The translations under genes were made by a program, and so were the position numbers. Shown in pieces: positions 52,390-60,943 of a DNA stretch of 64,000 nt; position 1 is the first letter of the stretch; every line of letters starts with the position of its first letter. The notes under the pieces were generated by a model, which worked only from the letters and a program-made list of their open reading frames with translations, had not been told where the DNA came from and ran no database searches. Location: positions 420,331 through 484,330 of the forward strand of contig NZ_PDVP01000003.1 in the NCBI RefSeq assembly GCF_002727065.1. Reading direction: 5' to 3'. Origin of the DNA: Zhengella mangrovi. Lineage in GTDB: Bacteria; Pseudomonadota; Alphaproteobacteria; Rhizobiales; Rhizobiaceae.

Positions 52390-52989
52390 ATGGAAAGCAG
52401 AAAATATTCAACCTATGTAGAGCACCCGTATTATGGTCGATATCCAATATTATCTAATGTTAGACCAATATTATTGGCCGAGGAGGAGTTTGTTATAATA
52501 CGCAAATGCACCTCCGGAAAATCTATCAAAGGAACAGCAATTCCTGCCAATATGATCAGACAAAAACAATCTGGCTCCTATTTAATAAAATACTTTTTTG
52601 ATGAAGAGCGGATTTGCTGCGATTGCAACCGTCCCTTCATTTTCTTTGCCCAAGAGCAAAAACGTTGGCATGAGGAATTGGGCATCAACATCAATGCTGC
52701 TGGTAAAAGGTGCTTTGAATGCCGAAAAATCCACCGCAATACCAAGAAAAATAACAAGCGATACGCTGAGCTCGTCGCAAATGAGAAACCAACGGCCGAA
52801 CAAATGCTAGAAATGGCCGAAATCTGCATGCAAGAGGTTGAAGCAGGTCGATTTCATCGAAAACAGCTCCAAACGGCCAAGGCACTCATCAGAAGAGTTT
52901 CTAGACTCGGACAAAACAAAGCTTCCCCAGACATGAAACTTATTGAGAACATGGAACAACGATTGAGAAATATTCTGAGCGGCGCCTGA
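52390..52989 (+). CDS. zinc-ribbon protein (zf-trcl-like), AT-rich gene
   Basis: A 199-residue cytoplasmic protein. The central module CCDCNRPFIFFAQEQKRWHE, then GKRCFECRK, matches the probable zinc-ribbon family zf-trcl (CxxC...EQ...CxxC). The N-terminal 70 residues are unassigned; the C-terminal 80 are helical and charged (TAEQMLEMAEICMQEVEAGR). Strong ribosome site GGAGGTCGAGAAG. Base composition is far more AT-rich than the core genome, so probably acquired. The role is unknown; a nucleic-acid-binding or chaperone-like role is only a guess. Confidence 0.75.
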   Translation: MESRKYSTYVEHPYYGRYPILSNVRPILLAEEEFVIIRKCTSGKSIKGTAIPANMIRQKQSGSYLIKYFFDEERICCDCNRPFIFFAQEQKRWHEELGININAAGKRCFECRKIHRNTKKNNKRYAELVANEKPTAEQMLEMAEICMQEVEAGRFHRKQLQTAKALIRRVSRLGQNKASPDMKLIENMEQRLRNILSGA

Positions 52990-53079
52990 CTTGGGCTTGC
53001 GTAGCCTTTAGGATTGCCCCGGGTTTGCGGGAGGCTCCATTAAATCAGGCCGCCGAACTGCCGATATCTCTGACGACGG

Positions 53080-53313
53080 TCAGGTCCTCATCCGGCAGGT
53101 GGTTCTGTGGTGTCTGCACTTGCTGGCATACCTCGATATGATCTCGTCCTGGCTTCCGAAGGTCCACGCCAAGTGGGCGCGCACTTCGTCGGATGCCCGG
53201 TGATTGGCAAGCTCGCGGCAGAATTCGACGCTGGACCTGCTGTCATTTTCGTGGACACAGAGATTGAGTGTTTCACGGAACTGCAAATTGGGAATGCGAA
53301 GAAGGAACTTCAT
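53080..53313 (-). CDS. hypothetical protein, short
   Basis: A 77-residue frame (MKFLLRIPNLQFRETLNLCV, RSSVEFCRELANHRASDEVR). ATG 53313 has CGAGGAAG upstream. Predicted to be cytoplasmic and helical. It may be the second half of a gene split by frameshift with the next entry, since the upstream frame remains open to 53394 and overlaps it. A plus-strand frame over the same region is the less likely reading. Confidence 0.35.
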   Translation of the reverse strand: MKFLLRIPNLQFRETLNLCVHENDSRSSVEFCRELANHRASDEVRAHLAWTFGSQDEIISRYASKCRHHRTTCRMRT

Positions 53314-53360
53314 CACTTCTTCCTCGCGACAGAACGGGTTGCGAGCATGCGTTGGTCCCA

Positions 53361-53579
53361 TCAAAATCTGCCAAACTTTGTATACATCCAGCAAATCCCT
53401 AGCTCGCTAGTACACGCTTGCGGATTGGTCAGAAGCATCTCTTCAATTCTCTGATGCCGTTCTTTCTGGCATTCAGCAATCTTCCGCGAGACAGATCGCG
53501 CATCCTTGACATTGTTCCTGCGCCCCAGAAACCAATGAACATAATCCCGAATACCGGGAAATCGTGCCAGCGATGTCAT
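53361..53579 (-). CDS. hypothetical protein, short
   Basis: A 72-residue frame (MTSLARFPGIRDYVHWFLGR, SVSRKIAECQKERHQRIEEM). ATG 53579 is preceded by AAGGAGATCGCAAA, an excellent ribosome site, which is the main support. Helical and charged. Unassigned; possibly joined to the downstream short frame before a frameshift. Confidence 0.45.
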   Translation of the reverse strand: MTSLARFPGIRDYVHWFLGRRNNVKDARSVSRKIAECQKERHQRIEEMLLTNPQACTSELGICWMYTKFGRF

Positions 53580-53674
53580 TTTGCGATCTCCTTCAGTGAA
53601 GACTTTCTGACATGCAAAGTATCTGGCCGCGTTTTCGGCTGGAACGTATCCAAACATTGTGCTGTTCTTTAAAA

Positions 53675-54571
53675 ATGAAGAGCCGGATTCAAAACTGGTC
53701 AGATATCAGGGTCTTTCTCGCCGTGCTACGGAGCGGTTCGACGCTTGCTGCGTCGCGCATATTGGGCGTTTCTCAGCCGACCGTTGCCCGCCGCATTGAC
53801 GTTTTGGAGCATGAGACCGGGTTGACCCTGTTTGAACGCGGCAATCGCGGGTTTCGGCCAACCGAAGCGGCCCTTTCGCTGTTGCCGTTGGCCGAAGAAC
53901 TTGAAACGGCCGCCCGGGTTCTCTCGGCGAAAGCTCAAGAACTATCGCTTCCGCGCCCTATTCGGGTAACGGCCTATGCCGCTAATTTTTCTCCGCGCGT
54001 GACACAGGTTTTCAGCGAATTCACTGCGCTGCATCCGGGTATCCGGTTCGAATTCCTGCCTAGCGTCAAAACATTGGATCTCTCCGCCGGTGAAGCGGAC
54101 ATCGCCTTGCGCATTACGGCAAGCGAGCCGGATCAAGACCTTGTCTGCCGGAAAATCAGCACCGCCCGTTTCACGCTATATGGCGCGCCAGGCTATGCCG
54201 AGAAATGGGGACTTCCCGAATCCCCACATGACATGGGGAGCCACCGCTTCGTGACATTCGAACGAGACGACGCGATTTCCAGATATCACGAGTGGTTGCT
54301 GCGACATGTAACTCCCGAGCGGATTGTCATGTCTTTCAGTGAAATGGGGTTGATGGAAGCCGCAATAAGGGCCGGCCACGGTCTCGGCATCATGAATTTG
54401 AAGCTGGCAGAACCGGATGAAACTGCGGGAACATTACTGCGATGTTTTGAACCGCCGGAGGACTTGTCATTGCAGCACCTGATGCTGGTTTCCCCCGAAG
54501 CCTATCGGCGTCCCGAAGTGAGAGAGTTCACCAAGTTTTTTGCTCCCCGTTACGCTGCTATTTTCAGATAG
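53675..54571 (+). CDS. LysR-family transcriptional regulator
   Basis: A 298-residue LysR regulator. The N-terminal winged HTH (WSDIRVFLAVLRSGSTLAAS, RILGVSQPTVARRIDVLEHE) is followed by a periplasmic-binding-like effector domain (IRFEFLPSVKTLDLSAGEAD, IALRITASEPDQDL). ATG 53675 fits the family start; the frame upstream is leader. Its target is not obvious; divergent neighbours are small hypotheticals and the convergent neighbour is a membrane-protein gene. Confidence 0.92.
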   Translation: MKSRIQNWSDIRVFLAVLRSGSTLAASRILGVSQPTVARRIDVLEHETGLTLFERGNRGFRPTEAALSLLPLAEELETAARVLSAKAQELSLPRPIRVTAYAANFSPRVTQVFSEFTALHPGIRFEFLPSVKTLDLSAGEADIALRITASEPDQDLVCRKISTARFTLYGAPGYAEKWGLPESPHDMGSHRFVTFERDDAISRYHEWLLRHVTPERIVMSFSEMGLMEAAIRAGHGLGIMNLKLAEPDETAGTLLRCFEPPEDLSLQHLMLVSPEAYRRPEVREFTKFFAPRYAAIFR

Positions 54572-54718
54572 TGCCGCTGGGAGTGAGTGCTGAAGAGAAA
54601 GTGCGGCGACAAGTTACACCGTACCCGTTTGAGACGTTCAATCTGAATTGGATGATCGCCATTCGCTGCCTGTAGTCAACAATCAACGAAGTCTCATCGG
54701 TGAATGACCGACACGCGT

Positions 54719-55372
54719 TCAACCCGTCAGAAAAAGGAAAAGTGGGACAGGTGCGACTGCGATTGCGACGGCGGCCAAGAACGTGGGAAATTTGAACATA
54801 CGGCTATATCCGGCCATGATGCCAATGCCGCCCCCGCCGCCGATCGCAGAGTTGCCCGGAATATTCAGGGCGATCATCAAGGCGACGAAACGATATCGCA
54901 AAATAACAGGCAGAATTCTGGACGTCGAGTTGGCAACGAGAAACTGGGTTCGTTCCTCGAAATCAAGATCTTTTACATCTCGAAGAAGGCTTGCCGCTCG
55001 CTTCAGATGAAGCTGCTCGAAACCGCGAATGATCGCATCTTGCGGTATTAGCCTGCCGATCATGAAAGCCAGCACCAAAGCGATGACCGTACAACCGTAC
55101 ACCAAGGGAGCGATCCTCGGACCAAGCATGGCGATAAGCCCAAGACCGATTTCGGCGCCAGGCACGAATGGCAGGGTCATCAGACAAATGTAGATGCCGA
55201 TCGCAGCCATTATGAAGCGGTGCAGCATAGGTTCCGTTCTGGGAGTCAGTTCACCGGATATTTTTGCCATCACCCAGTCGCCGCTTAATTTGGCGGCTAT
55301 CAGCACCACTATGAACAATGCGATTTTCGAGCCGATCCCGATATAGAACTGCAATTTCTCCGACACCTGCAT
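54719..55372 (-). CDS. multi-pass membrane protein, VTT/DedA-like
   Basis: A 217-residue protein with about five hydrophobic segments. Two half-repeats with Gly/Pro re-entrant-like loops, LPFVPGAEIGLGLIAMLGPR and LNIPGNSAIGGGGGIGIMAG, resemble VTT-domain (TVP38/DedA-like) proteins. The assignment is by pattern only. It begins 17 bp after the secreted-protein stop, so the two form an operon (55887 to 54719). Likely inner-membrane; the transported lipid or ion is unknown. Confidence 0.7.
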   Translation of the reverse strand: MQVSEKLQFYIGIGSKIALFIVVLIAAKLSGDWVMAKISGELTPRTEPMLHRFIMAAIGIYICLMTLPFVPGAEIGLGLIAMLGPRIAPLVYGCTVIALVLAFMIGRLIPQDAIIRGFEQLHLKRAASLLRDVKDLDFEERTQFLVANSTSRILPVILRYRFVALMIALNIPGNSAIGGGGGIGIMAGYSRMFKFPTFLAAVAIAVAPVPLFLFLTG

Positions 55373-55389
55373 ATCCGTCGAGCTCCCGG

Positions 55390-55887
55390 CTATTCTGGTC
55401 TACCGGGCTTTGCGGACACAGGCTTGTCCAAGACCCCGACGATCGTATGCTCGACGTCAATCGTCCAATACCATCGGTGCTTTGTCCAATGCATGGTGCC
55501 GTGCAGTTCGCCCTGACTTAGCGCTCCTTCCCATCTCATCTTGCCGTCTGTCGGACTCACCAATTCAGCCAGGAAATGAACCTCGTCACCATCTTTTCGT
55601 ATCCAGTAGGGAGCCGGTTGAAAATTGAACTGCCGACAAATCTCCGAGATGAAGTTGCCATTTTGGAAAATGAGTTTGTCTTCAAGCGGTTGTGCTTCGC
55701 TGCCTTTTCCAACGCGAACAATACCGGTTCTGAATTCCATGCCATCGAGGGCACCCAATTCGGGGCTAATCGTGCCAAAAGCATCCTGAGCGTTCGAACT
55801 TGCGGGGACATTCAACAGGGCGGCTAATATGCCCATCAGGACCAAGCCAAAAATGCCGCGTCTATCGAGCGTTGACTGGAATTCCAT
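55390..55887 (-). CDS. secreted hypothetical protein
   Basis: A 165-residue exported protein with a signal peptide (GIFGLVLMGILAALLNVPAS, cleavage near SNA-QDA). The mature part is about 130 residues of beta-rich sequence (EDKLIFQNGNFISEICRQFN, HGTMHWTKHRWYWTIDVEHT). ATG 55887 is chosen because AGCAGGAGG precedes it. In an operon with the VTT-like membrane protein. Family not recognised. Confidence 0.7.
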   Translation of the reverse strand: MEFQSTLDRRGIFGLVLMGILAALLNVPASSNAQDAFGTISPELGALDGMEFRTGIVRVGKGSEAQPLEDKLIFQNGNFISEICRQFNFQPAPYWIRKDGDEVHFLAELVSPTDGKMRWEGALSQGELHGTMHWTKHRWYWTIDVEHTIVGVLDKPVSAKPGRPE

Positions 55888-56401
55888 ACCAAGCCTCCTG
55901 CTCATCTAGATCATACTAGCGCAGAAACATTCATCTCGGCCAATTGATTTGAAATGTTGATGCCGTCAGTGCTGCGATTGTATCTGCATCAAACTTGGCG
56001 GCGTGCGTCGTGGCGGGCTCACCCGGGGGATTTTTGGTGGGATAACTTCGATGCGCGCACCCGCGACAAGGCGCTCACCGACAAGGTATTTTGCTACTGC
56101 CTGAAGCCCAATCCCTCACCTGATGAGCAAAGATGCATTGCAATACAAGGAAACGGTCCAGCGCATGGAGCTAAATCCTACCAGCAGCTGATGGGCATGT
56201 GCTGATGTAAGACGGTCTTGTACTAAAATCAAACCGGCCCCTTGGGTGAAACTGATTGCCGAATGCATTTGGTCTCGGGCTGTCTACCCGTTCCTTTCTA
56301 TCGCTATCGAAAGGTTCAAACCATCTCTTTTGTCGGCTGCATTATCAGCTTCGCCCATTTACTGTAGACTGTGGCGTGTCACTCATCGGAGGATCCTGGA
56401 G
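55888..56401. other. intergenic, no gene supported
   Basis: Short plus-strand frames at 55954-56205 and the N-terminal extension of the next gene (56246-56401) show no family character. The region probably contains divergent promoters. Nothing else recognised. Confidence 0.35.
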
Positions 56402-56707
56402 ATGATACTCAGACAGTTTAGGGTCACTATCCACGATGGTCGGGAGAACGAGTTCGAGACGATATTTCGCAACGAGATTCTTCCAATGGTGAAAAACCAC
56501 GATGGCTTGATCTGGGTTGCAGCCGGCAAACCATGGAGGGGAGAACCTAACGTTTTCTGTATGACGATGCTCTGGCGCGATCTGGAGGCCATCAAGGGAT
56601 TTGCAGGCGAAGGCTGGGAGCAAGCGCGGATCGAGCCATCAGAGGCTCATCTTATCCAGTCGAACAGCGTCGAACATTTCGAACTTCTTGGCACCGTTGG
56701 GCCATAG
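56402..56707 (+). CDS. ABM-domain protein (antibiotic-biosynthesis-monooxygenase-like)
   Basis: A 101-residue ferredoxin-like (dimeric alpha/beta barrel) protein: ILRQFRVTIHDGRENEFETI, ILPMVKNHDGLIWVAAGKPW, TMLWRDLEAIKGFAGEGWEQ. ABM proteins are small oxygenases or heme-degrading or ring-cleaving enzymes, often without cofactor. ATG 56402 has GGAGGATCCTGGAG upstream. Stand-alone; substrate unknown. Confidence 0.72.
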   Translation: MILRQFRVTIHDGRENEFETIFRNEILPMVKNHDGLIWVAAGKPWRGEPNVFCMTMLWRDLEAIKGFAGEGWEQARIEPSEAHLIQSNSVEHFELLGTVGP

Positions 56708-56813
56708 CAGTCGCGACAAAGAAGGCTGTCCTTCTCCTGATCTGTTAGGCTGTTTCACAGCTTGATCTACCGGACCCGCCGGCTTCATGCGGTCTTCGTT
56801 CCGGGCGGCTGTC

Positions 56814-57773
56814 TTAAGATGGAATCGATTTGTCTATCCATACACCGGCCGATGCTTCGGCACACTGCTCGAGAACATCATATACGAGGCCCTCCAGCAG
56901 TTTCAGCTTGTATGCCGACATAGGCATTGGCTTGGCACCTTCGATCGCCGCCTTTGCCGCGATCGTGAAGATATCGGTTTCCGCCAGAGCATCTTTTGCA
57001 GCCTTCTCCGCACCGACGAGGCGAAGCGGCACGGGAGCGATTCCTCCAGCGACCAAGCGGACAAGCTGAAACCTCGCGTCTTTCACGATTATGCGCGCTG
57101 CGATTTCAACCAGTGGCCATTCGGCTTGTGCCCTGCTTATGGCGCGCTCGTATGTGGCGAATTCGCTGGTAGCGGCTGGCGGCAGATCAATACTGATAAT
57201 CACTTCACCGGGCTCGAGCCTATGGTCCAAAGAACCGTTCGACCCGTCACCGTAGAGCGCGTCTAAAGTCAGACCGTCGCGTCGATCCGTTCTGATGGTC
57301 GCGTCATAGGCTAAGAGGGCCGTTGCCATCGAAGATGGATGCGGTGCGATGCAGGGACCCAAGTCAAAGGCTACGCCATAGTAGTGATTTCCTGCACGTG
57401 CCGGGCAATCACTCCCCCCTTTCTTAAGGCAGGAGATGTTAGGATTGCGAAAATACCAACATCGTGAGCGCTGGGCGAGATTGCCTCCCAGCGTTGCAAC
57501 GTGCCTGATCTGCGGCGTCGCCAGGAGCTTTACGGTTGCCGCTATTCCGGGATAAGTTTTCGCAAGACGCTTGTCAGCTCCGATGGCCTCAAGTGTAACG
57601 GATGAACCGATCCGGGCACCCTCGCCAGCCACAACCAAAATCTCCCGCATCTCCGGCGTGGGGATCAGATCGGTGATCGGACCGCGAGATATGCCAGTGC
57701 GCCTCCGTTCGGACAGGTCGGTGCTGCCCGCGCGCCATTCGACTGCATCCATTATGTTGGATCGAGATGTCAT
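56814..57773 (-). CDS. molybdenum hydroxylase FAD subunit with [4Fe-4S]-type Cys set
   Basis: A 319-residue FAD-binding subunit of the xanthine dehydrogenase/CoxM-PaoB family. The FAD region (EWRAGSTDLSERR, then TPQIRHVATLGGNLAQ) is present. Four Cys (C105, C115, C123 and about C141) in SRCWYFRNPNISCLKKGGSDC match the extra [4Fe-4S] cluster of PaoB/YagS-type aldehyde oxidoreductases and HCR. It passes electrons from the iron-sulfur and Moco subunit to the acceptor. Overlaps the large-subunit gene by 4 bp. Confidence 0.9.
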   Translation of the reverse strand: MTSRSNIMDAVEWRAGSTDLSERRRTGISRGPITDLIPTPEMREILVVAGEGARIGSSVTLEAIGADKRLAKTYPGIAATVKLLATPQIRHVATLGGNLAQRSRCWYFRNPNISCLKKGGSDCPARAGNHYYGVAFDLGPCIAPHPSSMATALLAYDATIRTDRRDGLTLDALYGDGSNGSLDHRLEPGEVIISIDLPPAATSEFATYERAISRAQAEWPLVEIAARIIVKDARFQLVRLVAGGIAPVPLRLVGAEKAAKDALAETDIFTIAAKAAIEGAKPMPMSAYKLKLLEGLVYDVLEQCAEASAGVWIDKSIPS

Positions 57774-60451
57774 GCTGGTTTCACCTTCTCGAGCAACGCA
57801 AGAATGCGATCGGGCTTCATTGGTGCCTCCATCGGTCGTATACCGATCGCATCGCGCACTGCGTTAGCGATTGCCGCTGCAGTAGGCACAGTTGCAACCT
57901 CACCTATCCCGACACCACCGCCAAGCACATGATCGAAGCCACCTTCTTCGAAATGAACGTCCATTGAAGGGGTGTCGGCGATGCCGGGTATGCGATAGTC
58001 GTCGAGACCGGCAGTAAGGACTTCGCCTGTGGTCGGATCCACTGCGCGGTCTTCGTAAAGCGCGAATCCGAGTCCTTGGATGATCGCACCGGTCGCCTGA
58101 CTGCGTGCCAGATCAGGTGCGGCAAGCTTGCCCACCGATATTCCTGTATGTGCCGACAAAACCGTGACATGGCCAAGAAGTGTATCAACCTCGGCCTCGA
58201 TAACCTGGACCGAGCTTGGAGCGCCGGCGCCTGCCACGAGATGGGAGGATCGTCGTAACATCCAGCTAAAGATAGTTCCGACAATCCCCGCTTCCTTGAG
58301 CAGCGAATTGCGCCCGTAAATATTATCTCGCGCGTCCTCAGGTCGCTTCGCTGTAACTAGAAAATCTGGTGCTGCCGCAATTCGTTCACGCCAAGGGGCG
58401 TTGGAGCCGGCATGCGTGCCACGGCTTTCCTCAAGGAGCCTCGCCTTCACCTCTTCAATCGCAAGAAGCGTCGGCGGGACTACTGATGCGGTCACCCTGC
58501 TTCCGCTCGAATCTGGACCGGGGGGAAAATCACTGTTGCCGATTTGGATCTCGACTTCGCCGGGATCGAGATCGAAGGCCTGTGCGACGGTATTGGCGAG
58601 CACGCTTCGAGTGCCCGTTCCGATGTCCTGGACCGCACATTTCACGACAAGGCGTCTGTTCTTGACGGCCAGTTCGACTGTTGATCCCGGCTGCCAAAAA
58701 TAGAGCCAGTAACCCGCCGCGACACCTACGCCACGACGATATCGGCCGGACTTTGCCAAATTTATACGCGAGCGCCAACATTCAAGGTTTGACGCCCATT
58801 CATAGAGGCGGTGACGCATTGGATTGGTATCCCAGCGAAGACGTAGAGCAATCGGATCGGTCTTCATCCGTAGCGCCACCTCGTCCACAGCCTGCTCCAG
58901 CGCGAACGCCATGGGCGGGGCACCGGGACCGCGAAAGGGTGAACCAGGTGGCAGATTGCTGACGATGTCAAAGTCGGCAAGGTTCTTGGCCTGCGCGGGA
59001 TAGATGAGCCGCGCCAACCCGGCGATGGTGGAGTTCACGGCAACTCCCGTATCGGCTCGAGCGGTAAGGGATATAGCTTTGAGGCCGCCATCGTCGGCGG
59101 GAAGGAGGGAAATGTCGATCGAGGCTCCTGGACGGTATCCGGTGACAGACAGTTCTTCGTGCCGGGTAAAGACGATCTGGACTGGCGCGCTTGCTTCCCG
59201 GGACAAACGGATGGCAGCATCGAGTTCATCAGTGAGCCCGCCCTTCGAGCCAAATCCACCGCCGATATGTTCGGCGATCACCTGAACGTTGGCTGGATCG
59301 AGCTTGAACCGCTTGCTGATCTTCTTGCGAAGTTCCTCCACAGTTTGAGTGGAAACTTGGACGATCAAACGCTCGCCATCGAAGCGAGCGACCGCAGCGT
59401 GCGGCTCCAGACAAGTATGCTGCTGGATGCCGGTTTTGAAGGTGCCCTCGAAAAGCAGCGGATCGGCTGCTTCCCTGGCCTTCGTGATCCAGCGTTTTGC
59501 TTTTCGCTTATTATGGGAGAAAGCAGTGGTGGGGCCTCGTAGATTACCTTTCCAAGGGGCAGGCGCTATCGTCCCTTCAGAAGCGTTGGCGACATCGTTC
59601 TTTCGGCCGGAAAAAACAATGGGAGCTCCTGGCATCAGCGCAGATTCAGGCCCTATGACGCTCGGAAGGGAGGCATACTCGAAAGTGATTGCATCAAGGG
59701 CGTCCTGGGCCGTTTTCCAATTTGTCGCGGCTACCGCTGCGATCGCCTGTCCGACATATCGCACTGTGCCATCACCGTTCAAAAGGCTCACAACAGCCCC
59801 GACCCCAGGCAGCGCCCTTGCAGCGCTGAGATCAATGCTTGAGATACGGGCATGGGCGAGTTTCGATCGTAAGATAAGGCCCTGTAGTTGTCCGTCGTGG
59901 TGGATGTCGACCGTATACTTGGCAGCCCCAGTCACCTTCTCGTGCGCCTCGACCCGAGGCGATCGGTTTCCCGTTCCGTCGAAGCGGCCCGCGCATGCCT
60001 CCATAACGGCGCGCAGGATGTTGTCGTAAGCGCCACAGCGACACAGATGGCCACTCAGGGCTTCCGCGACAACGCTACGTAAAGGACGCTCTGTCCCGTG
60101 TTCTTTGCGCCAGAGATCATGGAACGCGACGGCGCCAACAATGAAGCCTGGCGTGCAAAAACCGCATTGCAATGCATCCAGTGCCATGAATGCTCTTTGA
60201 ACCGGATGGAGGTCGTCAGCACCTATACCTTCGACCGTTGTAACGCTCTTTCCTGTCGCTGCCTTCGCCGGCATAAGGCAACTCGCCACAGGCGCGCCAT
60301 CGACCAATACAGTGCAAGCGCCACAAACGCCGGCACCACAAACGAATTTCGTGCCGGACAACTGGAACTGGTGGCGAATAACATCGATGAGCATCGTCTC
60401 GTCGCTCAATCTGACATCGACATCCTTGCCGTTAACGACGATGATACTCAT
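57770..60451 (-). CDS. molybdenum hydroxylase, fused [2Fe-2S] and Moco subunits
   Basis: An 893-residue fusion. Residues 1-155 form the two [2Fe-2S] domains: C38, C43, C46, C58 (CGAGVCGACTVLVDG), then C96, C99, C137, C139 (QCGFCTPG, GHLCRCGAYDN). Residues about 165-893 are the molybdopterin subunit, with EHIGGGFGSKGG, SPFRGPGAPP and the C-terminal GVGIGEVATVP, whose Glu is the catalytic base position. In most systems these are separate genes, as in CoxS/CoxL or PaoA/PaoC. Expected reaction: oxidative hydroxylation of an aldehyde or N-heterocycle. No cytochrome or chaperone gene is visible beside it. Confidence 0.9.
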   Translation of the reverse strand: MSIIVVNGKDVDVRLSDETMLIDVIRHQFQLSGTKFVCGAGVCGACTVLVDGAPVASCLMPAKAATGKSVTTVEGIGADDLHPVQRAFMALDALQCGFCTPGFIVGAVAFHDLWRKEHGTERPLRSVVAEALSGHLCRCGAYDNILRAVMEACAGRFDGTGNRSPRVEAHEKVTGAAKYTVDIHHDGQLQGLILRSKLAHARISSIDLSAARALPGVGAVVSLLNGDGTVRYVGQAIAAVAATNWKTAQDALDAITFEYASLPSVIGPESALMPGAPIVFSGRKNDVANASEGTIAPAPWKGNLRGPTTAFSHNKRKAKRWITKAREAADPLLFEGTFKTGIQQHTCLEPHAAVARFDGERLIVQVSTQTVEELRKKISKRFKLDPANVQVIAEHIGGGFGSKGGLTDELDAAIRLSREASAPVQIVFTRHEELSVTGYRPGASIDISLLPADDGGLKAISLTARADTGVAVNSTIAGLARLIYPAQAKNLADFDIVSNLPPGSPFRGPGAPPMAFALEQAVDEVALRMKTDPIALRLRWDTNPMRHRLYEWASNLECWRSRINLAKSGRYRRGVGVAAGYWLYFWQPGSTVELAVKNRRLVVKCAVQDIGTGTRSVLANTVAQAFDLDPGEVEIQIGNSDFPPGPDSSGSRVTASVVPPTLLAIEEVKARLLEESRGTHAGSNAPWRERIAAAPDFLVTAKRPEDARDNIYGRNSLLKEAGIVGTIFSWMLRRSSHLVAGAGAPSSVQVIEAEVDTLLGHVTVLSAHTGISVGKLAAPDLARSQATGAIIQGLGFALYEDRAVDPTTGEVLTAGLDDYRIPGIADTPSMDVHFEEGGFDHVLGGGVGIGEVATVPTAAAIANAVRDAIGIRPMEAPMKPDRILALLEKVKPA

Positions 60452-60599
60452 GGTTTTGACCCGTCTTCGCTGGATTCATCTTGCGCCGGTTCCGCTGGAT
60501 GGCCATTCAGCAATGAGCGCAAATCATAATAGTCAATCTCCGCCCGAGACCACCAGCCTTGGCACTGACGCTGAAGGAACCCTGGCGAGAAGAGGGTGA

Positions 60600-60731
60600 T
60601 CAGGCTTTCTTGATGACCTTGTTGATCACGATACCGACAATGGTCTGGACGATCGCAGTTGCGACACCGCCGCCAACGAGCTGCCCAGCAAGGGCGGCAA
60701 TGTCGACTCCACCTGCCGTGGCCCCTGCCAT
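60600..60731 (-). CDS. 43-residue hydrophobic peptide (3' part of a small-peptide gene)
   Basis: Minus strand from ATG 60731: MAGATAGGVDIAALAGQLVG, then GGVATAIVQTIVGIVINKVI, KKA and stop. A Gly/Ala-rich hydrophobic helix with a Lys tail, as in small membrane-active peptides. The start has AAGGA 11 nt upstream, within the N-terminal frame described in the next entry; with one base removed or two added near 60732 the two would form one 69-70 residue protein. Either a frameshifted gene or two overlapping short frames. Confidence 0.5.
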   Translation of the reverse strand: MAGATAGGVDIAALAGQLVGGGVATAIVQTIVGIVINKVIKKA

Positions 60732-60807
60732 GCCGCAGGATGTCCTTGATCACCGCTTCGGCAGGAGCATTGGTGCGCAATTTTGAATTGTTGGATTTAG
60801 ATTTCAT
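60732..60807 (-). pseudogene. N-terminal frame of the small-peptide gene, out of frame with 60600-60731
   Basis: ATG 60807 gives MKSKSNNSKLRTNAPAEAVI, then KDILRHG, before running into the wrong frame for the hydrophobic peptide. GAAGGAACGAGC is a good ribosome site. The matching sequence at 42797 has ACG in place of ATG. This is the coding part of the duplicated leader. Confidence 0.5.
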
Positions 60808-60888
60808 GCTCGTTCCTTCGTCAATGACGAGAACCCAACACTCCCTAAATCACAACCTCAATTCGGTGCCATAGGCGCTGACGATGGA
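60761..60888 (-). repeat. duplicated promoter/leader, copy 2 (start codon kept)
   Basis: The minus strand is about 85% identical by eye to plus 42725-42850, covering GTCAGCGCCTATGGCAC through GAAGGAACGAGCATG and the first about 16 codons. Opposite orientation to copy 1, about 18 kb away. See the matching entry for the difference at the start codon. Confidence 0.7.
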
Positions 60889-60943
60889 AAACCTAACCAT
60901 CAGTCACGAAATAATATGAAACCGTGATAGTAATATATTTCTA

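Noticed and set aside
53107..53454. Plus-strand hypothetical gene of 115 residues
   Set aside because: Overlaps two minus-strand frames, one of which has a much better ribosome site (AAGGAGATCGCAAA); no family resemblance. Kept only as a possibility.
55954..56205. Short plus-strand frame before the ABM gene
   Set aside because: No start-site support and no family pattern.
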